Positions 22,272 through 35,138 of a DNA stretch of 64,000 bases are shown here, piece after piece. This DNA comes from Hordeum vulgare subsp. vulgare (lineage: Eukaryota > Streptophyta > Magnoliopsida > Poales > Poaceae), in contig NC_058523.1 of the NCBI RefSeq assembly GCF_904849725.1, forward strand, positions 208,347,689 through 208,411,688. Reading direction: 5' to 3'. Position 1 is the stretch's first letter, and each line of letters begins with the position of its first letter. The notes under the pieces are model-generated. The model was given only the letters and a program-made list of their open reading frames with translations. It did not search any database and had not been told where the DNA came from. The translations under genes and the position numbers were made by a program.

Positions 22272-25200
22272 ATTAAACATATTTCCGTAGAAGAGGCACA
22301 GGAAGACCCGGATTGCATTCTGGGTATGTTCTTCGTCAACTCTACCCCAACAACAGTATTGTTTGATTGTGGTGCTTCGCATTCTTTTGTTACACAAAGA
22401 TTTGCGGAAAGATGTGGTTTAAAACCTACCCTGCTTCGCGGGCAAATGGAAATTCAAAACCCGGGAGCAGTGTTGAGGACCAACCTAGGATGTAGGAAGG
22501 TCGGGATAATTATCAATGGGACGAGCTTCTCAGCGGATCACATTGTGCTTAAGTTGCAAGGCCTAGAAGTAATTCTCGGCATGGATTGGATGGCCAAGCA
22601 TCAAAGCATCTTGGACTGTGTCAACATGGCCATTACCATGACAGGCGACCAAGGGGTCAAAGTCAAGTATGTCTCTGAACCAGTACCCGCTCGAGTACCA
22701 CGGGGTAACAACCTGTCAGAAGTACAACTCGATCGAGTGCCAATAGTCTGTGAGTATCCGGATGTCTTTCCTGATGAGCTATCGGGAATGCCTCCTGACC
22801 GAGACATCGAGTTCATCATTGAGCTCATGCCCGGATCAAGGCCTATCTATAAGAAGCCTTACAGGATGGGATTCGAAGAGCTAGCAGAGTTGAAGAAGCA
22901 GCTGGATGAGCAACTCAGGAAAGGGTTTATTCCTCCGAGTGCGTCACCTTGGGGATCACCTGTTCTCTTCGTGTCCAAGAAGGATGGGACTATCACACTC
23001 CGCGTCGATTACCGTACTCTCAATGAGGTCACGATCAAGAACAAGTATCCACTCCCAAAGATTGAAGATTTGTTGGATTAACTAAATGGAGCTAAGGTAT
23101 TCTCCAAGATCGACCTCCGATCTGGATATTACCAATTGAAGATTCGACCCGAAGACATACCCAAGACTGTGTTCGTGACGCGGTACGGTCTGTACAATGC
23201 ACTGTCATATCTTTTGGATTGACTAATGCCCCAACTTACTTCATGTACCTCATGAACAAGGTCTTCATGGAATACCTGTACAAGTTTGTCGTCGTATTCA
23301 TTGATGACATATTAATCTTTTCCAAGTCCGAAGAAGAGCATGAGCAACACTTGAGGTTAGTGTTGGAAAAGCTTCGAGAGCACCAACTTTATGCCAAGTT
23401 GAGCAAGTGAAAATTCTGGCTGAACGAAGTTGGATTCTTGGGTCATACCATGACAGCAAGTGGTTTGGCAGTTGATCCCTCCAAGATTATTACGGTAACC
23501 AACTGGGAATCGCCAATTGATGTGAAGGAAGTCAGGAGTTTCCTCGGACTCGCAGGATACTACCGCAAGTTTGTAGAAGGATTCTCCCGCATCGCTCGAC
23601 CTATGACTCAGCTCTTGAAGAAAGGCAAGAAGTTCGAATGGACGTGGGAGTGTGAAGCAAGCTTCCAAGAATTGAAGAAGAGATTAACTACCGCTCCGGT
23701 ATTGGCCACTCCACATATCAGCAAGGAGTTTGTGATATATTGTGATGCCTCCAGGACTAGGCTCGGTGGGGTTCTAATGCAGGATGGCAGAGTTGTGGCG
23801 TATCTGTCATGACAACTGCGCCCGCATGAGTAGAACAATGCCACCCATGATCTCAAGTTGGCAGCAGTAGTGCATGCCCTGAAGACATGGCGACATTACC
23901 TTCTGGGGAAACGATGTGAAATATACACTGAGCACAAAAGTCTGAAGTATATCTTCACCCAAAGGGAATTGAATATGAGGCAACGAAGATGGTTGGAGTT
24001 AATCAAAGACTACGACCTCAACATTCAATATCACCCCGGTAAGGCCAATGTAGTGGCTGATGCCTTCAGCCGGAAGACCAGCACCTTGAACGTCATGCTC
24101 TAGGAAAGGCAACCTGCCTTGTACGAGGAATTGGAAAACTTTGGATTGGAGCTAGTAGAATTAGGATTCCTAGCTAACCTCGAAGTCAGACCAACGCTGG
24201 AGGATGATATCAAGGTAGCCTAGAAGGGTCATAAGAGCATTGAAGGCATCAAGAAGAAGATTCAAGGAGACAAGGCCCCAGGATTCTCGGTGGATGAACA
24301 AGGAGTAGTGTGGTTTGGGAAACATTTATGCGTACCCAACAAGGCTGAACTCAAGGACTTGATCCTACAGGAAGCACATGATACACCCTACTCTATTCAC
24401 CCCGGTGGTACCAAGATATATCAAGATCTCTGAGAAAGATTCTGGTGGCATGGCAGGAAGAGGGAAATAGCATCTTATGTTGCCAAGTGTGATGTATGCC
24501 AGCGAGTCAAGGCTGAGCATCAGCGACCCGCTGGATTGCTACAACCACTCCAAGTGCCAGAATGGAAGTGGGACAAAGTCGGCATGGATTTCATCACTGG
24601 ATTGCCCAGGTCCAGCAAAGGACACAACTCCATATCGGTCATTGTCGACCACGTGACTAAGGTGGCCCATTTCATTCCAGTCAACACTACGTACGATGGA
24701 AACCAATTGGCCAGTCTGTATATCCATCGTGTCGTGAGCCTTCACGGAGTTCCCAAGGAGATTGTATCTGACCGAGGCACGCAGTTCACCTCAAGATTTT
24801 GGAAGAAGTTCCAAGAAGCCCTCGGAACCAAGCTCTCTTTCAGCACCACTTTCCACCCGCAAACGGGCGGACAAACGGAGAGAGTGAATCAGATACTCGA
24901 AGTTATGCTCCGCGCTTGCATCTTGGCACATGGTGCCAAATGGGAAGACTGTCTACCGTTTGCTGAGTTTTCATACAACAATAGCGACCAGCCCAGTCTC
25001 CAAATGGCCCCATTTGCAGTGCTGTACGGACGAAAGTGCCGCACCCCGCTCAACTGGTCCGAAACCGGTGAAGGGCTGATTTTCGGGCCGGAAGTTTTGT
25101 ACAAGGCATAAGAGAAGGTGCAACTTGTCTGAGAAAATCTAAAGGCAGCCAAGTCGCGACAAAAGAGCTATGCGGATTCTCACCGCAGGGATGTGGATTT

Positions 25201-25642
25201 CATTCCCGGAGACCAGGTGTACCTCCATGTCACACCTCTCAAGGGAACCAAGCGTTTCCATGTTAAAGGGAAACTCGCTCCAAGGTTCATTGGACCTTTT
25301 AAGATCACGACAAGGCGTGGAGAAGTTACTTATAAGTTGGAACTACCTCTGGAACTTTCGGGTGTGCACAACGTCTTCCACATGTCACAACTTTGGAAGT
25401 GTCTTCCAGCGCCAAACCGTTCCGATTCCTACAAGGACATTGACCACCGGGCGATTGACCTTCAGCCGGATCTCACCTACCGCGAGAAGTTGATCCGCAT
25501 TCTGGATGAAGCAGAGCGTTGCACCAGAAGTCGCACCATCAAGTATTTCAAGGTTCAGTGGAGCAACCACACGGAAGTTGAAGCAACATGGGAGCGTGAA
25601 GACTATCTCCGATCTGAGTTTCCGGACCTTTTTAGCACCTAG
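22268..25642 (+). pseudogene. Gypsy pol of the Tekay-like element: protease, RT, RNase H, integrase, chromodomain-like end
   Basis: Protease: [12 protein letters not shown] (about 22361), usual DSGA altered to DCGA, with ILGMDWM further on. [37 protein letters not shown], then [10 protein letters not shown] (about 23302); a frame change lies near 23200. RNase [34 protein letters not shown]. Integrase: HHCC zinc region with CDVCQRVK (about 24490), MDFITGLP, SDRGTQF and GGQTERVN giving the D,D,E set. End: HNVFHMSQLWKC and KVQWSNHTEVEATWERED, a chromodomain-like tail. Stops at 23079, 23408, 23810, 24104, 24431 and others; several fit C-to-T change. Normal gene order; dead copy. Confidence 0.92.
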
Positions 25643-25671
25643 CTTAGGAATCTCGGGGACGAGATTCTTGT

Positions 25672-25683
25672 AAGGGGGATAGG
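25672..25683 (+). other. Polypurine tract of the Tekay-like element
   Basis: AAGGGGGATAGG lies two bases before the 3' LTR and would prime plus-strand synthesis. Confidence 0.7.
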
Positions 25684-25685
25684 TT

Positions 25686-28600
25686 TGTCACACCCTGTTT
25701 TTACTACCACTTTCTGTGTAATGCAAAAATCTGAGCTTGTTAAAACTTTTTCAAAACTAATGATGTGATTTCCATGTTTGGCATTGAATGACTTGTGTGA
25801 TGATCATGTGATGATAAAACCCCATTTCACAATATTGAATTATTTTCAAAACCTTCTTCTTGTTTTTGGTTAGGGTAAAACCCTACTTTGAGTTGCGCTA
25901 CTTTCCCTTGATGGCAAGATTGGTTCCTACCCAAAGTTGGTGATCTGATTTTGACTTATTTTAGTATTCCAAAACCACGAACTAATTATTTTTAGAATTA
26001 TTTTCTTAATTTATTTGCATGTCCATTTCTGGGGCCAGAAATGGTATTCCTACATGAAAAAAATAATATCTACCTTAGAAAAATCTGATTAAATTTGCAG
26101 ATGATCAGAAGGACATATATTTTCCATACATAAGATTTTTAGCCCCTATTTATATTATAATTATTTGAGTAAAACCCTAAAAATCATTTTTGTCTGTTTT
26201 GACCTTTTAAAATATTTCCAAAGGAAATATTCTCAATAAAATCCTAGAAAATCCCAGTGGTATCCATAAGCCATATTTGGTGTCCACATAAAGTATCACT
26301 TTGATCCAAGGTGATTAAGGACCCCAAATAACCCAAAACCCCTTCTGCCCAGATTGAAGTTAGAGCAACTCTACGCAGCAAAGTTTGTCCAATGATGCTG
26401 AAACTTTGCAGGAGTGCCTAATACCTCAAATGAGGGCTCCACACAAAAAATAGGATTTGTGGGACTTAGTTTGCCCACACTCTCTTTGGAAGGGACATAT
26501 CTAGTCAAATAGTTGTGTTTTCAAGTTTACAAAGCTAAACTTGTCCAATGGAGCTCAAACTTGGCAAAACCCCATGTTTTAGCACCAAACCCAAACCTGT
26601 TAAGTTGCAGCACTAGTGGTGGGGTGCAACCTCCTGAAACCACTGTCGAGCACCTTCTGACAGATGGGTAAAAGCCCTCTTAGCCACAGCTAAACCCAAC
26701 CCCTTTGCTCCAAACTCATAGATTAGGTGGCCAGTATCAGTGCCCAACCCTAGTCAACTGACTCCTCACTCGTTCAATGTGGAAATGCCAAAAACCCCAA
26801 TCTAAGCTTCAGTTCAAAGCTGACAGCACTAGTATTCCTTATCTCCTTTGACCAGCCGAAGCTCCCACGAGACCCAAACAGCTAGCCTCACTCCCAGCCA
26901 GTGCCACGACATGCTAGACAAGTCCAAAGTGCCAGAGAGTGCACCAGCATGCCGTGGCATGCCAAAACTGCGCTCTGGGCCCGCTACAGGAAGCCACCGA
27001 GGTGGGGGCGATGCTCTCGACCAGTTCCAACCTCCCCCGAGGTGTCCAACCTCTTCCCCAACAACTACTCTGCGTCGAGCAACCATCAGGGCCCCTCCTC
27101 TCCTGTGCTAGAGCTCGTGCGACGCGTGCCCACGCGCACCAGAACCGGCCAAGGTTGCACGACCACGGATGCTCGACTCCTCTCTCTTCCTCTGTTGCAG
27201 ATGGTTCTGGCAGTCCAAAACCACGTCTTGAGACCGTGGTTTCGACCCCAGCTCCTCCCTGCACCCCCCATGCGCGCCACGGTGAGTCACCGACGCTCCC
27301 GAATCAGCTCACCTCGCGGGCCTATTTATAGCCCTCCCATTCGCTCCAGCAGCCCTCAGACAGCTTCACCACGACCACTAGCACCTCCATAGCCACCCTA
27401 GCAAACCCGTAGAGCCCCGGTGCTCGAGATCGACCGAGGCCCCTCCGCCTCAGAGCTCCGGTCGATCTCCGGCTACACGACGAGTCCTGCGTTCCTCGAC
27501 CCACCAAACTAATCCCCTCGAACCCAGGAAGCTTTCCCCCAACTTCCCCGAGCATTTCTGTGCCCCTAGCTACCTCCTCGACCACCTCCCGAAACTCCTC
27601 CGCCGCGGCCTTCTCGTCGCCGGCGAATCTTTGCCTCTCCGTCATTGTTCCGACCACCAGCAGGTAGGCGGCGTCATGTCGAGCTCATTTCTGTCCTCGT
27701 TGGGGCTTGCGAACGTCAGCAGCCTCGCCGGCGTGCTCCTCCTCCTCTTTGGCCAGAGGTAGGAGACGACCCCGACAGGTGTGCCCCACCTGTCAGTGGC
27801 CCTGCTCCCTCCCCCGCGCTGCCCGCAACCGCTGACCGCAGGGCCCCGCACGTCAGGTTCATACCTAACGACACGCGCGCCTGGGCAGGCTGTTGGCTGG
27901 CCTTGGGTCGGCCCAGTTCCAGGCCGAGCCAAGCCAGGGACTTAGCCTATTTTTATTTATTTTTAATTATCTGATTTCAAAGATTTTTATAAAAATATTT
28001 AACCAGTGTAAAAATATATTTTTTCCACTATTATTCCTCTAAAAATATGTAGTATTTCATAAGACCTTGAGATGAATTTTTCAACAACTATTATGTTTTG
28101 CAATAATAAAAAGGACTAAATTGGAATAGTTTTGCTTCTGTTTGGTTGATTTTAAAAATGTTCCTTCGTTGGAAGCATAGGCAAATATTTTTCAAAATAA
28201 CAACTTAGATTTATGAGTAATAAAGAACATTTTTAAAATGACTTTGTGATCTGTTTTTGAGTGAGCTATTTCTTATTTATTCTTTTGACGATGATAGAAA
28301 ATCCGTGTGACGAGGGAATCAGGCGGAAGACCTTGAAGTCCCCGGATACCTAGCTGACCAAGGCAAGCAGCCCTTTGACCATGACTGAGCATATGTTATA
28401 ATTGCATGTTAAGATAACAAGTATTTCTGTTGCATATGATCATAAGTGCCGGTAAATCACTAAGGTGGTGTTACCGATGGCTCCTCCAGAGCACATGCAT
28501 TGAGCTTGATCCTACCCCTTTTGAGGATCATGCTATTATCATGTTGACAAGAATGCTAGAGTAAATAGCATGAGCATGTTGTTGGTATAAATCAAATACT

Positions 28601-29846
28601 TATGAAAACCCCGTCAGGTGCCACTAATGCCTGAGGGTGATGATGAGTTAGGTGGCCACTTTTGGTGAAGTGGTGCACCGGGTATTTTGAGTGAGTATGG
28701 TTTCGGAAATGGGATTACATTTATGATGTGTCGACCGTCCCAACCTTACGAGTACGACCACGTTACCCCTTATGGGACGGGGCTATGTTGATTACTCTGG
28801 TCGGTGCTAGCGAAGAGCCACATTACTAGTGGCGGGAGTGATGTGTGGTCACTCTCGTGATGGGGTCGTGCCAGGTAGGACGACTATGCCATTTGTATGA
28901 GTTCTAGGCACACCGTTGGTCCCTGCATGATTTATACTGTCCAGAGTCGGTGCTCGTAAGACGTACACCATGTGGGCTGGGTACCAATCGAGTGGACTTC
29001 TTTGTGTAGTATCGTTAGGGGATAGGCATTGATCAGGTACTTACCTCGGGTATGTTATATACTGCGTGTCGTGGATGACACGGAAGTTTCCCGGATCTCG
29101 TGGGTCCAGCGTACTACCTTTGCAGAGTGTAAACTATTCAAATAGCCGTGTCCACGGTCAAGGACAGTTGGGTGGTGTTGCTTAAACTACGTCCAGTTGT
29201 TTCTGCATAAACCAAGTGTGTGTGAGTTGTGATGAAAAAGGAGTTACTATGGAAGTAATGATATGACCAAGTTTGGTGACTTGGCATATAGGGTGAACCC
29301 AGATGGTTTAGCCCTCGACAGATATATTGATATCTGTAACCTGTTCTTCAAAAATAATTCTTTAACTTGATGCATATTCATGATCATTCCACCAAGATGA
29401 ATTCCACCAAAGATGCATGTTATTGTTATCCTTCACTTTCAATGTTCATATCATGGGGTGTTTGCGAGTACATTCAAAAGTACTCATTGGCTTGCCATTG
29501 GTTATATTATTGACCAGACATGGAAGGACCGGAGTTTGGAGATGAGTACGTCTTCGGAGACGCCCCTGTGAACTAGGACGCTTTCGAGTCAGAATGCTTG
29601 TCGGTGTAGGCTTGATGGCATGGGCACCCGCTTAGCCCCCATTATTTCCGCTATTAGTTGTATCAGTATGATTTGGCCTTAGGCCCAACCTTGTGAACTT
29701 GACCATTCGGTCACGTGATGTAATAATTTGGTACTCGGATGTAAGACTCTTATTATTCAGTATCTGTGTGTTTGGTGAGCATTGATCTCTAGGATCACTG
29801 ACCACGATCATTCGGCAATCTCGACTAGTAAGTCGGGGTCCCCACA
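25686..29846 (+). repeat. 3' LTR of the Tekay-like Gypsy element
   Basis: The LTR is 4161 bp, from TGTCACACCCTG to GGGTCCCCACA, colinear with the 5' LTR over its full length. It is followed by the TSD GCTGA and by LARD LTR sequence. Confidence 0.93.
27323..27330 (+). promoter_or_regulatory. TATA box of the Tekay-like LTR
   Basis: TATTTATA in GCGGGCCTATTTATAGCCCTCCC precedes a C-rich likely start region (CAGCCCTCAGACAGCTTCACC). The equivalent in the 5' LTR is TATTGATA. Confidence 0.6.
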
Positions 29847-30967
29847 GCTGATGGTGCTTGTCCTAAACAGAGTCATGTGCGGTGCCAACCCGGGACAACT
29901 AGAGTGATGTATATCAGGCCACTGTACGCTGCGCTCATCCGATTGTGCCTTGAGAATGAGATACACGGCTCCCATCGGGATTGTCGGCACGTTGGGTGGC
30001 CTTGTTGGATTTCTTTTACCTTTCTCGAACGTCTTGTGCGAGGTATTCCGAGGATACTTTGGGCTATCTCGAGGTTGAGGTTTTCCACTAGGAATCCGAG
30101 GAGATCATGGTTTTTCTGCGGTCTAGGTTCCAACGTAGCGTGTGGTTGTTTGTGATGGACTAGTTGGAGCACCCATTCAGGGTTAAATATTTCTGAAAGC
30201 CATGCCCGCGGTTATGTGGCAAATTCGAAACTTTGTTTAACATCCGGTTCTAGATAACTTGAAGTAAACTTAATTAAAATATGCCAACTGTGTGCGTAAC
30301 CGTGACTGTCTCTTCTTATGAGTTCTGCATCCGGAAGGGTCACGATGGGGTTATGTTTGACATAAGTAGGTGTTCAGGATCACTTCGTGATCATTATTAG
30401 TTCACGTATGTTATGCGTAGATCACCCCCCTTTTATTCTTGTACTCGTAATTTAACCACTCAAATAAATGCTTAGTTGCTTGCTGCAGCCTCACCACTTA
30501 ACCACACCTCACCCATTAAGCTTTCCTAGTATTGATACCTTTGGAAATGAGATTGCTGAGTTCTTGTGCCTCACAGATTACTTCAACAACAGTTGCAGGT
30601 ACAGGTAAAGCGATACCTTAACGTGAGCACGATGATTGTTCTATTTGGAGTTTCTTCTTATTCTTCATCATCGATCTAGGATGGGTTCCAGGCCAGTAGC
30701 GGGGGATAGCAAGGATGGACGTCGTTCTTTTGTCGTTTGTTTTCATTCATATTTGGACCCTGCTCTTCAACATGGTGATTGAATATATTGTTTTATTGTG
30801 TTGTTCATGATGCAGCTTGTGGCGAGTGTAAGCCAATTTCATATACTCATCTATTCTGTACATGTACTTGTAACAGTATCCATTCTTTCAAAATGACAAG
30901 ATGCACTTCTATCCCTATCGAGACCCTCATGCCAAAATAAGTATAGGATCGCATCTTGCGCATTACA

Positions 30968-33900
30968 AGTTGGTATCGGAGCAGTACTGACCTAGGATCC
31001 CCCTTGATTGATCGAACTTGGCCGAGTCGAGTCTAGGAAAAACTACTATGAGTCTAGTTATATACCGGAGAGTAGGATTCTTTTTACTCCTGTTCTATGC
31101 TCTGGTGAGGAATCTTGATGTTGGAATTTTAATTCTACTCCTCTTCTCACTCAATTTTTTTAAGATCACGCGGGTATTTTGGAACCTCTGTGATGTCGTT
31201 GCGATCGGGATTTTGTTCCTGGTGCCTCTTGTTATCGAGGAGTTGAGCTCCACGAGATTCTTGTCACACTCGTTATCGTTCAGTTTCCTTAGTATCTCAA
31301 GACGTAGGATGTTCGAAATTGCTTCAGTACTAGTCGTGGCGAGAGGAGTCTCGCATCCACAGTACTTGTGGAGAGCGTCCAAATGTACTGTCATATTTGG
31401 TATCATTGTGATTACGAGGGTCTGAAGTAGATGTGTTTCCAAGATCTCTGGTTATGTGTTGACTAATGTGACACACTAGACGGGTAGTGTTATTGCTAGG
31501 AGTTGAGTGATGGATTTTACTCCTTGTATCCGTAGACCAGATTGCATAACTGGAAAATTTTGGAAGTTCTTTGGTGGAATTCAAGCAGTTACCTAGGATT
31601 ATCTTCCAACAGATGCATGATGTGAGGTCGGGGTTCGACAGCTAGTGGATTCGTTTGGTCACGGTCTTTCTTACACAGGGCAGTCTCGATATATGTCATC
31701 ACATATCCCCCGTCAAGCCTTGTAGTTCGTTACGCCTAGGGAGCATATTCAAGCGTCATTTCAATATGAAAATGCGACGTAAGATCGAGCCCGCGTGAAC
31801 ATTACCACGAAAATATCGGACGAAATCTCTGTCATGATTTTCTTTTCCGACATAATTTGTAACCCTCATCCTTTGTTTTGTTGGAGTATTTTAATTTGAG
31901 TTGCTTCGATGTGAACTGATGATTTCATATCTTTCTAAGTGGTGTTCTCATATTTCTATGGGAGTGCTAATTAATTCTTTTGTTCAATCAAGTTGTCTTA
32001 TCAATTCTTTTCAAACCGGAGTCGTCATGTCAATTCTTTTCAACCGGACTTCTTCCCTTCAAGTTAATCCGGTCTTCTCCAATTTTTCAAGATCCATTCT
32101 CTTTATTTCTTCCGGAGTCTATCTCATGTGTCCCAAGTTGTCTTTGTTTTTTCCCACCCTCCCGCCCTTGTTCTTCAGTGATTTATTTATCATCCAAGTG
32201 CCTTTCTTTTCAACTATGCTTCCACTTTCTTTTCTTCTGTATCGTATCTGGTGATTCATTGTGAAGATTCTCATGGTTTAGAGTTTATCATTCTTCATTG
32301 TTGTTTTCTTTTCCGTTGGATTAAATTCAGGATGTCGGTGTTCATCATATCCTTTTCATTTGTTTAATGCTTTCAAGTGTCAGAAATTCTTATTCAAGCC
32401 TCTCTTGTCTGTGACCTCTCTTTATTCTATCCGAAGTGCTGAAGATATCTCAGAAGTCTCTTGTTTTCAATCATTTCAATTATTTCAAGGTGCTGAGCCT
32501 CATCAATTTTTCATTTATACCGGTGCAATCTCTTTCTTCTAAGGAATCTTTTCAACAATGTTCTGTTTGAGTGGGCCCATAACCCACAGGCTTTCCCAGG
32601 ATCTTACCTGGCTCTTGTAATCTTGTTCGGAGATCTCTAAACCTTTTCAAGTGTGACGTAAGTATGGATTCCATCAGTCATATTCCTTCTCCAAGATCAC
32701 TTCATACTAATTTTCATCATTGGCTCAACTTTTCCTTATTCATTGTCCGAAGTGTCTCAATAATTCTTGGTGGTGTTCCTTCTCATCATTCTCATCTTGG
32801 AAGACCAAAGGAGTGCTTCTCTTAAATCTGGTCCATTCTCTTGAAGATTCATGGTTTCATCTTCGTGCTATCCTCTCAATTGTTTTCAACCATAAGAAAT
32901 TATTTTCATATCTATCCAATGCATTTCAGTGTTGTGTTCATTTCTCGATCCTCCAAAGGCCATCATTTCAGAAGATTTCTTCCGTCTCAGCTTTCAACTT
33001 TCGTTCTCAATTCTTCTTAATTGTTTCCTCTTCGTTCGTATCTCAATTATTCTGGTGCTTCATTCAAGTTTTCTGCTAAGTGGCTCAAGATATCTCCGTT
33101 CTCATGTATTCCATTCATTTCTAATATCCCCATGTGTTCTCAATTCTGCAGGTGGATCATGATCTCTTTGTTCTCATGTATCTCCATTCATTCATCATAT
33201 CCCCATTCGTTTGAAATTCTTACGAGCGTTACGCTCAAGCATTCTATAATTGAATCTTGCTCTCTTTGTCCTCATATAGCACAGTTCGTATCTATTATCC
33301 TCTTTCATTCCAAATTCTTATCGGTGTTTCTTTCAAGATGCCTTCATGTTTGTGTCTATATCTCTCCTCAACCATTTCAAGAAGAATAAGTGGTATGCTA
33401 AATCCGTTGCTTGTCACTAATTAAACTTGATGAGGGATAAGCATAACATAATCATTATTCTTCCTCATTCATGTGATTTTAATTCTTCTTCCGGTGTGGT
33501 TCTTGAAATCAATTCTCGTTTCTAAGTAATTCATCTTTTCTTTTTCTGGAGTTTCAAGTTTTCTCAAGTATCTCTTCATGAGGCTTCATCTAAAATCTTT
33601 GCAATGTCATAATCTTATTCTTTTCAACCTTCAATTCTTTGCTATCATCCTTTGATTCTGGAGTCCCTCTCGGTGGTTCGTCATGGTGGTTCCTCAAAAA
33701 TTTAATTCATTCTCAAGTGTTGTTAAAGATTCTTGTTGGGGAATCTCAAGTATTCCTTATCTTGCATTTCAAAGTGCAATTCATTATCCGTTATCCTTTG
33801 AGGTGGTGCTATAGCATGATTGACTCATGAGGAGTCTTGAAGAGAATTTGTGTTAAGAATGATATATTTAAACCCACCGATTCTTTGATCATGAGATATT

Positions 33901-34593
33901 TTCAACCCATCTTTTCTTCCATTGGGCTATCTTGCTTTAGATTTCACCTAAAACTTTTTCGTAAGGATTGTTGCTATTGTGGTGATTATCGTTGATCCAA
34001 GTTCTCAATGTATCCTCTTGGTGTAAGAAGTTGTGCATATCTTGTTGCTCCAAAGCAATTTTATTTCGTTAGTGGCTGGTTATCACGTGATCATTTTGAC
34101 ATGTTTTCCATAAGCCCACAACAAGCTTGTTCTTTTCGTTGTTGATTTTCCAAAAACCTCGTTCAATCCCTCTTCTCAAAGCTGCTTCCCACATTCAATT
34201 ATGGTAGAAGTTGTCGTTTTTCCTGTCCATCAAACGTTCTTGTTTCTATTCTCTTGATCTGAGGCTTTGTGATGTTGCCTTCTTTCATCCATTATCTTGT
34301 TTTGTCAAGATCATGTTCTTTTGTTGCTTATTCATTTAACCAAAGTGTTGTGTTATATTTTCAAGATCTTCCATCTTATAAATTTTGCCTGCTTTCCTAT
34401 CAAAGTGCTATCAATTATTCTTTGAATTATTGCTTGTTTCTCATGCCATTCCTCATCTCTTTCCAACCTTCAAAGATCGGTGGTTTCACTCGTTTGTCAA
34501 GAAGCAACTAAATTTTACCTATTGCTCTTGCTCTTTTTCTTCCCCTTTCATTCTTAGATATTGGATCGAGATCTCTTGTTAGTGTAGGAGAGT
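30968..34593 (+). other. Non-coding interior of the LARD, with PBS
   Basis: A PBS, TGGTATCGGAGC (30971-30982), follows the LTR end and resembles the initiator tRNA-Met complement with one change. The 3.6 kb that follow have no gag or pol motif. From about 31880 to 34560 the plus strand is strikingly T- and pyrimidine-rich, with recurring TTCTTTTCAA, TCAATTCTT and TCTCAAG words and a local repeat of TCAATTCTTTTCAA near 31995-32045. Long Phe/Ser/Leu-rich frames here are by-products of composition. A structured packaging RNA is the usual proposal for LARD interiors; nothing here proves it. Confidence 0.75.
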
Positions 34594-35128
34594 TGTAACA
34601 GCCCGGAACTGATGCTCCAGAAGATTCCCCTTTTATTCCATTGTCGTCGGGTGATTTGTTTGTTTGTAACATTCATCATCGCATCATTCGCATCATCCGC
34701 ATTGCATCGGCACTTCGTTGTCGTCAGTTTTAAAAACTTGCATCCGTCATTAGTTGTCGGTTCTTCCTGTTCTTGCCGTTGATCATTTTGAGAGGAACCA
34801 CACATGCACGTGCCCGCGACATCGTTGAATTATTGTTTTTAAAAGTGCGTATAAACTTTTTTGGATTGGGTTGAAACTTGGCGCGCGGTTTTATTTTAGT
34901 ATAGGTATGTCGCGTGCCAAATTTCGACGCAATAGCGGCACCGTCATTGGTTTATTCATAGGACGTTTTCGGTGTTCTAAAAACCATGTCATGGGCCCAA
35001 ATCTCCCTCTCATCTCAGCGCACAATCTTCCCCACACAACCCAACCAGCCCACCTAGCCGCTCCCTCCGTCCGTGGTCGTCGGATCGTGATTGGAAGGAG
35101 GAGGCCCAACCCACCATAGACCTTTCCC

Positions 35129-35138
35129 TATATATATA
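35129..35138 (+). promoter_or_regulatory. TATA box of the LARD 3' LTR
   Basis: TATATATATA follows CATAGACCTTTCCC, the same context as at 13606 in the 5' LTR. Confidence 0.6.

Larger units (their letters stand above)
15754..29846 (+). mobile_element. Gypsy retrotransposon, Tekay-like chromovirus organisation, 14.1 kb
   Basis: Identical 5-bp flanks GCTGA (15749-15753 and 29847-29851) bracket an element with 4.2 kb LTRs starting TGTCACACCCT and ending GGGTCCCCACA. The interior has PBS, an extra ORF, gag, protease, RT, RNase H, integrase and a chromodomain-like C-terminus in Gypsy order. The two LTRs differ at about 14 of the first 235 aligned bases by eye, so insertion is old but within the usual Triticeae range. 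Many stops and some frameshifts break the genes. It sits in the LARD 5' LTR. The lineage is inferred from the C-terminal pattern. Confidence 0.93.
13038..30967 (+). repeat. 5' LTR of the LARD, split by a Gypsy insertion
   Basis: LTR sequence is 13038-15753 and 29852-30967, about 3832 bp, interrupted by the Tekay-like Gypsy with its GCTGA duplication. It ends GCGCATTACA before the PBS. A GC-rich, CCGCC-rich section lies at 13650-14090 after the TATA box, followed by an AT-rich part. Compared with the 3' LTR it lacks about 195 bases (the equivalent of 58780-58974) and keeps about 28 bases near 13378-13408 that the other copy lacks. Confidence 0.88.

Noticed and set aside
31018..34582. Many Phe/Ser/Leu-rich plus-strand ORFs in the LARD interior
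   Set aside because: They follow from pyrimidine-rich composition; no domain, no consistent frame and no start context.
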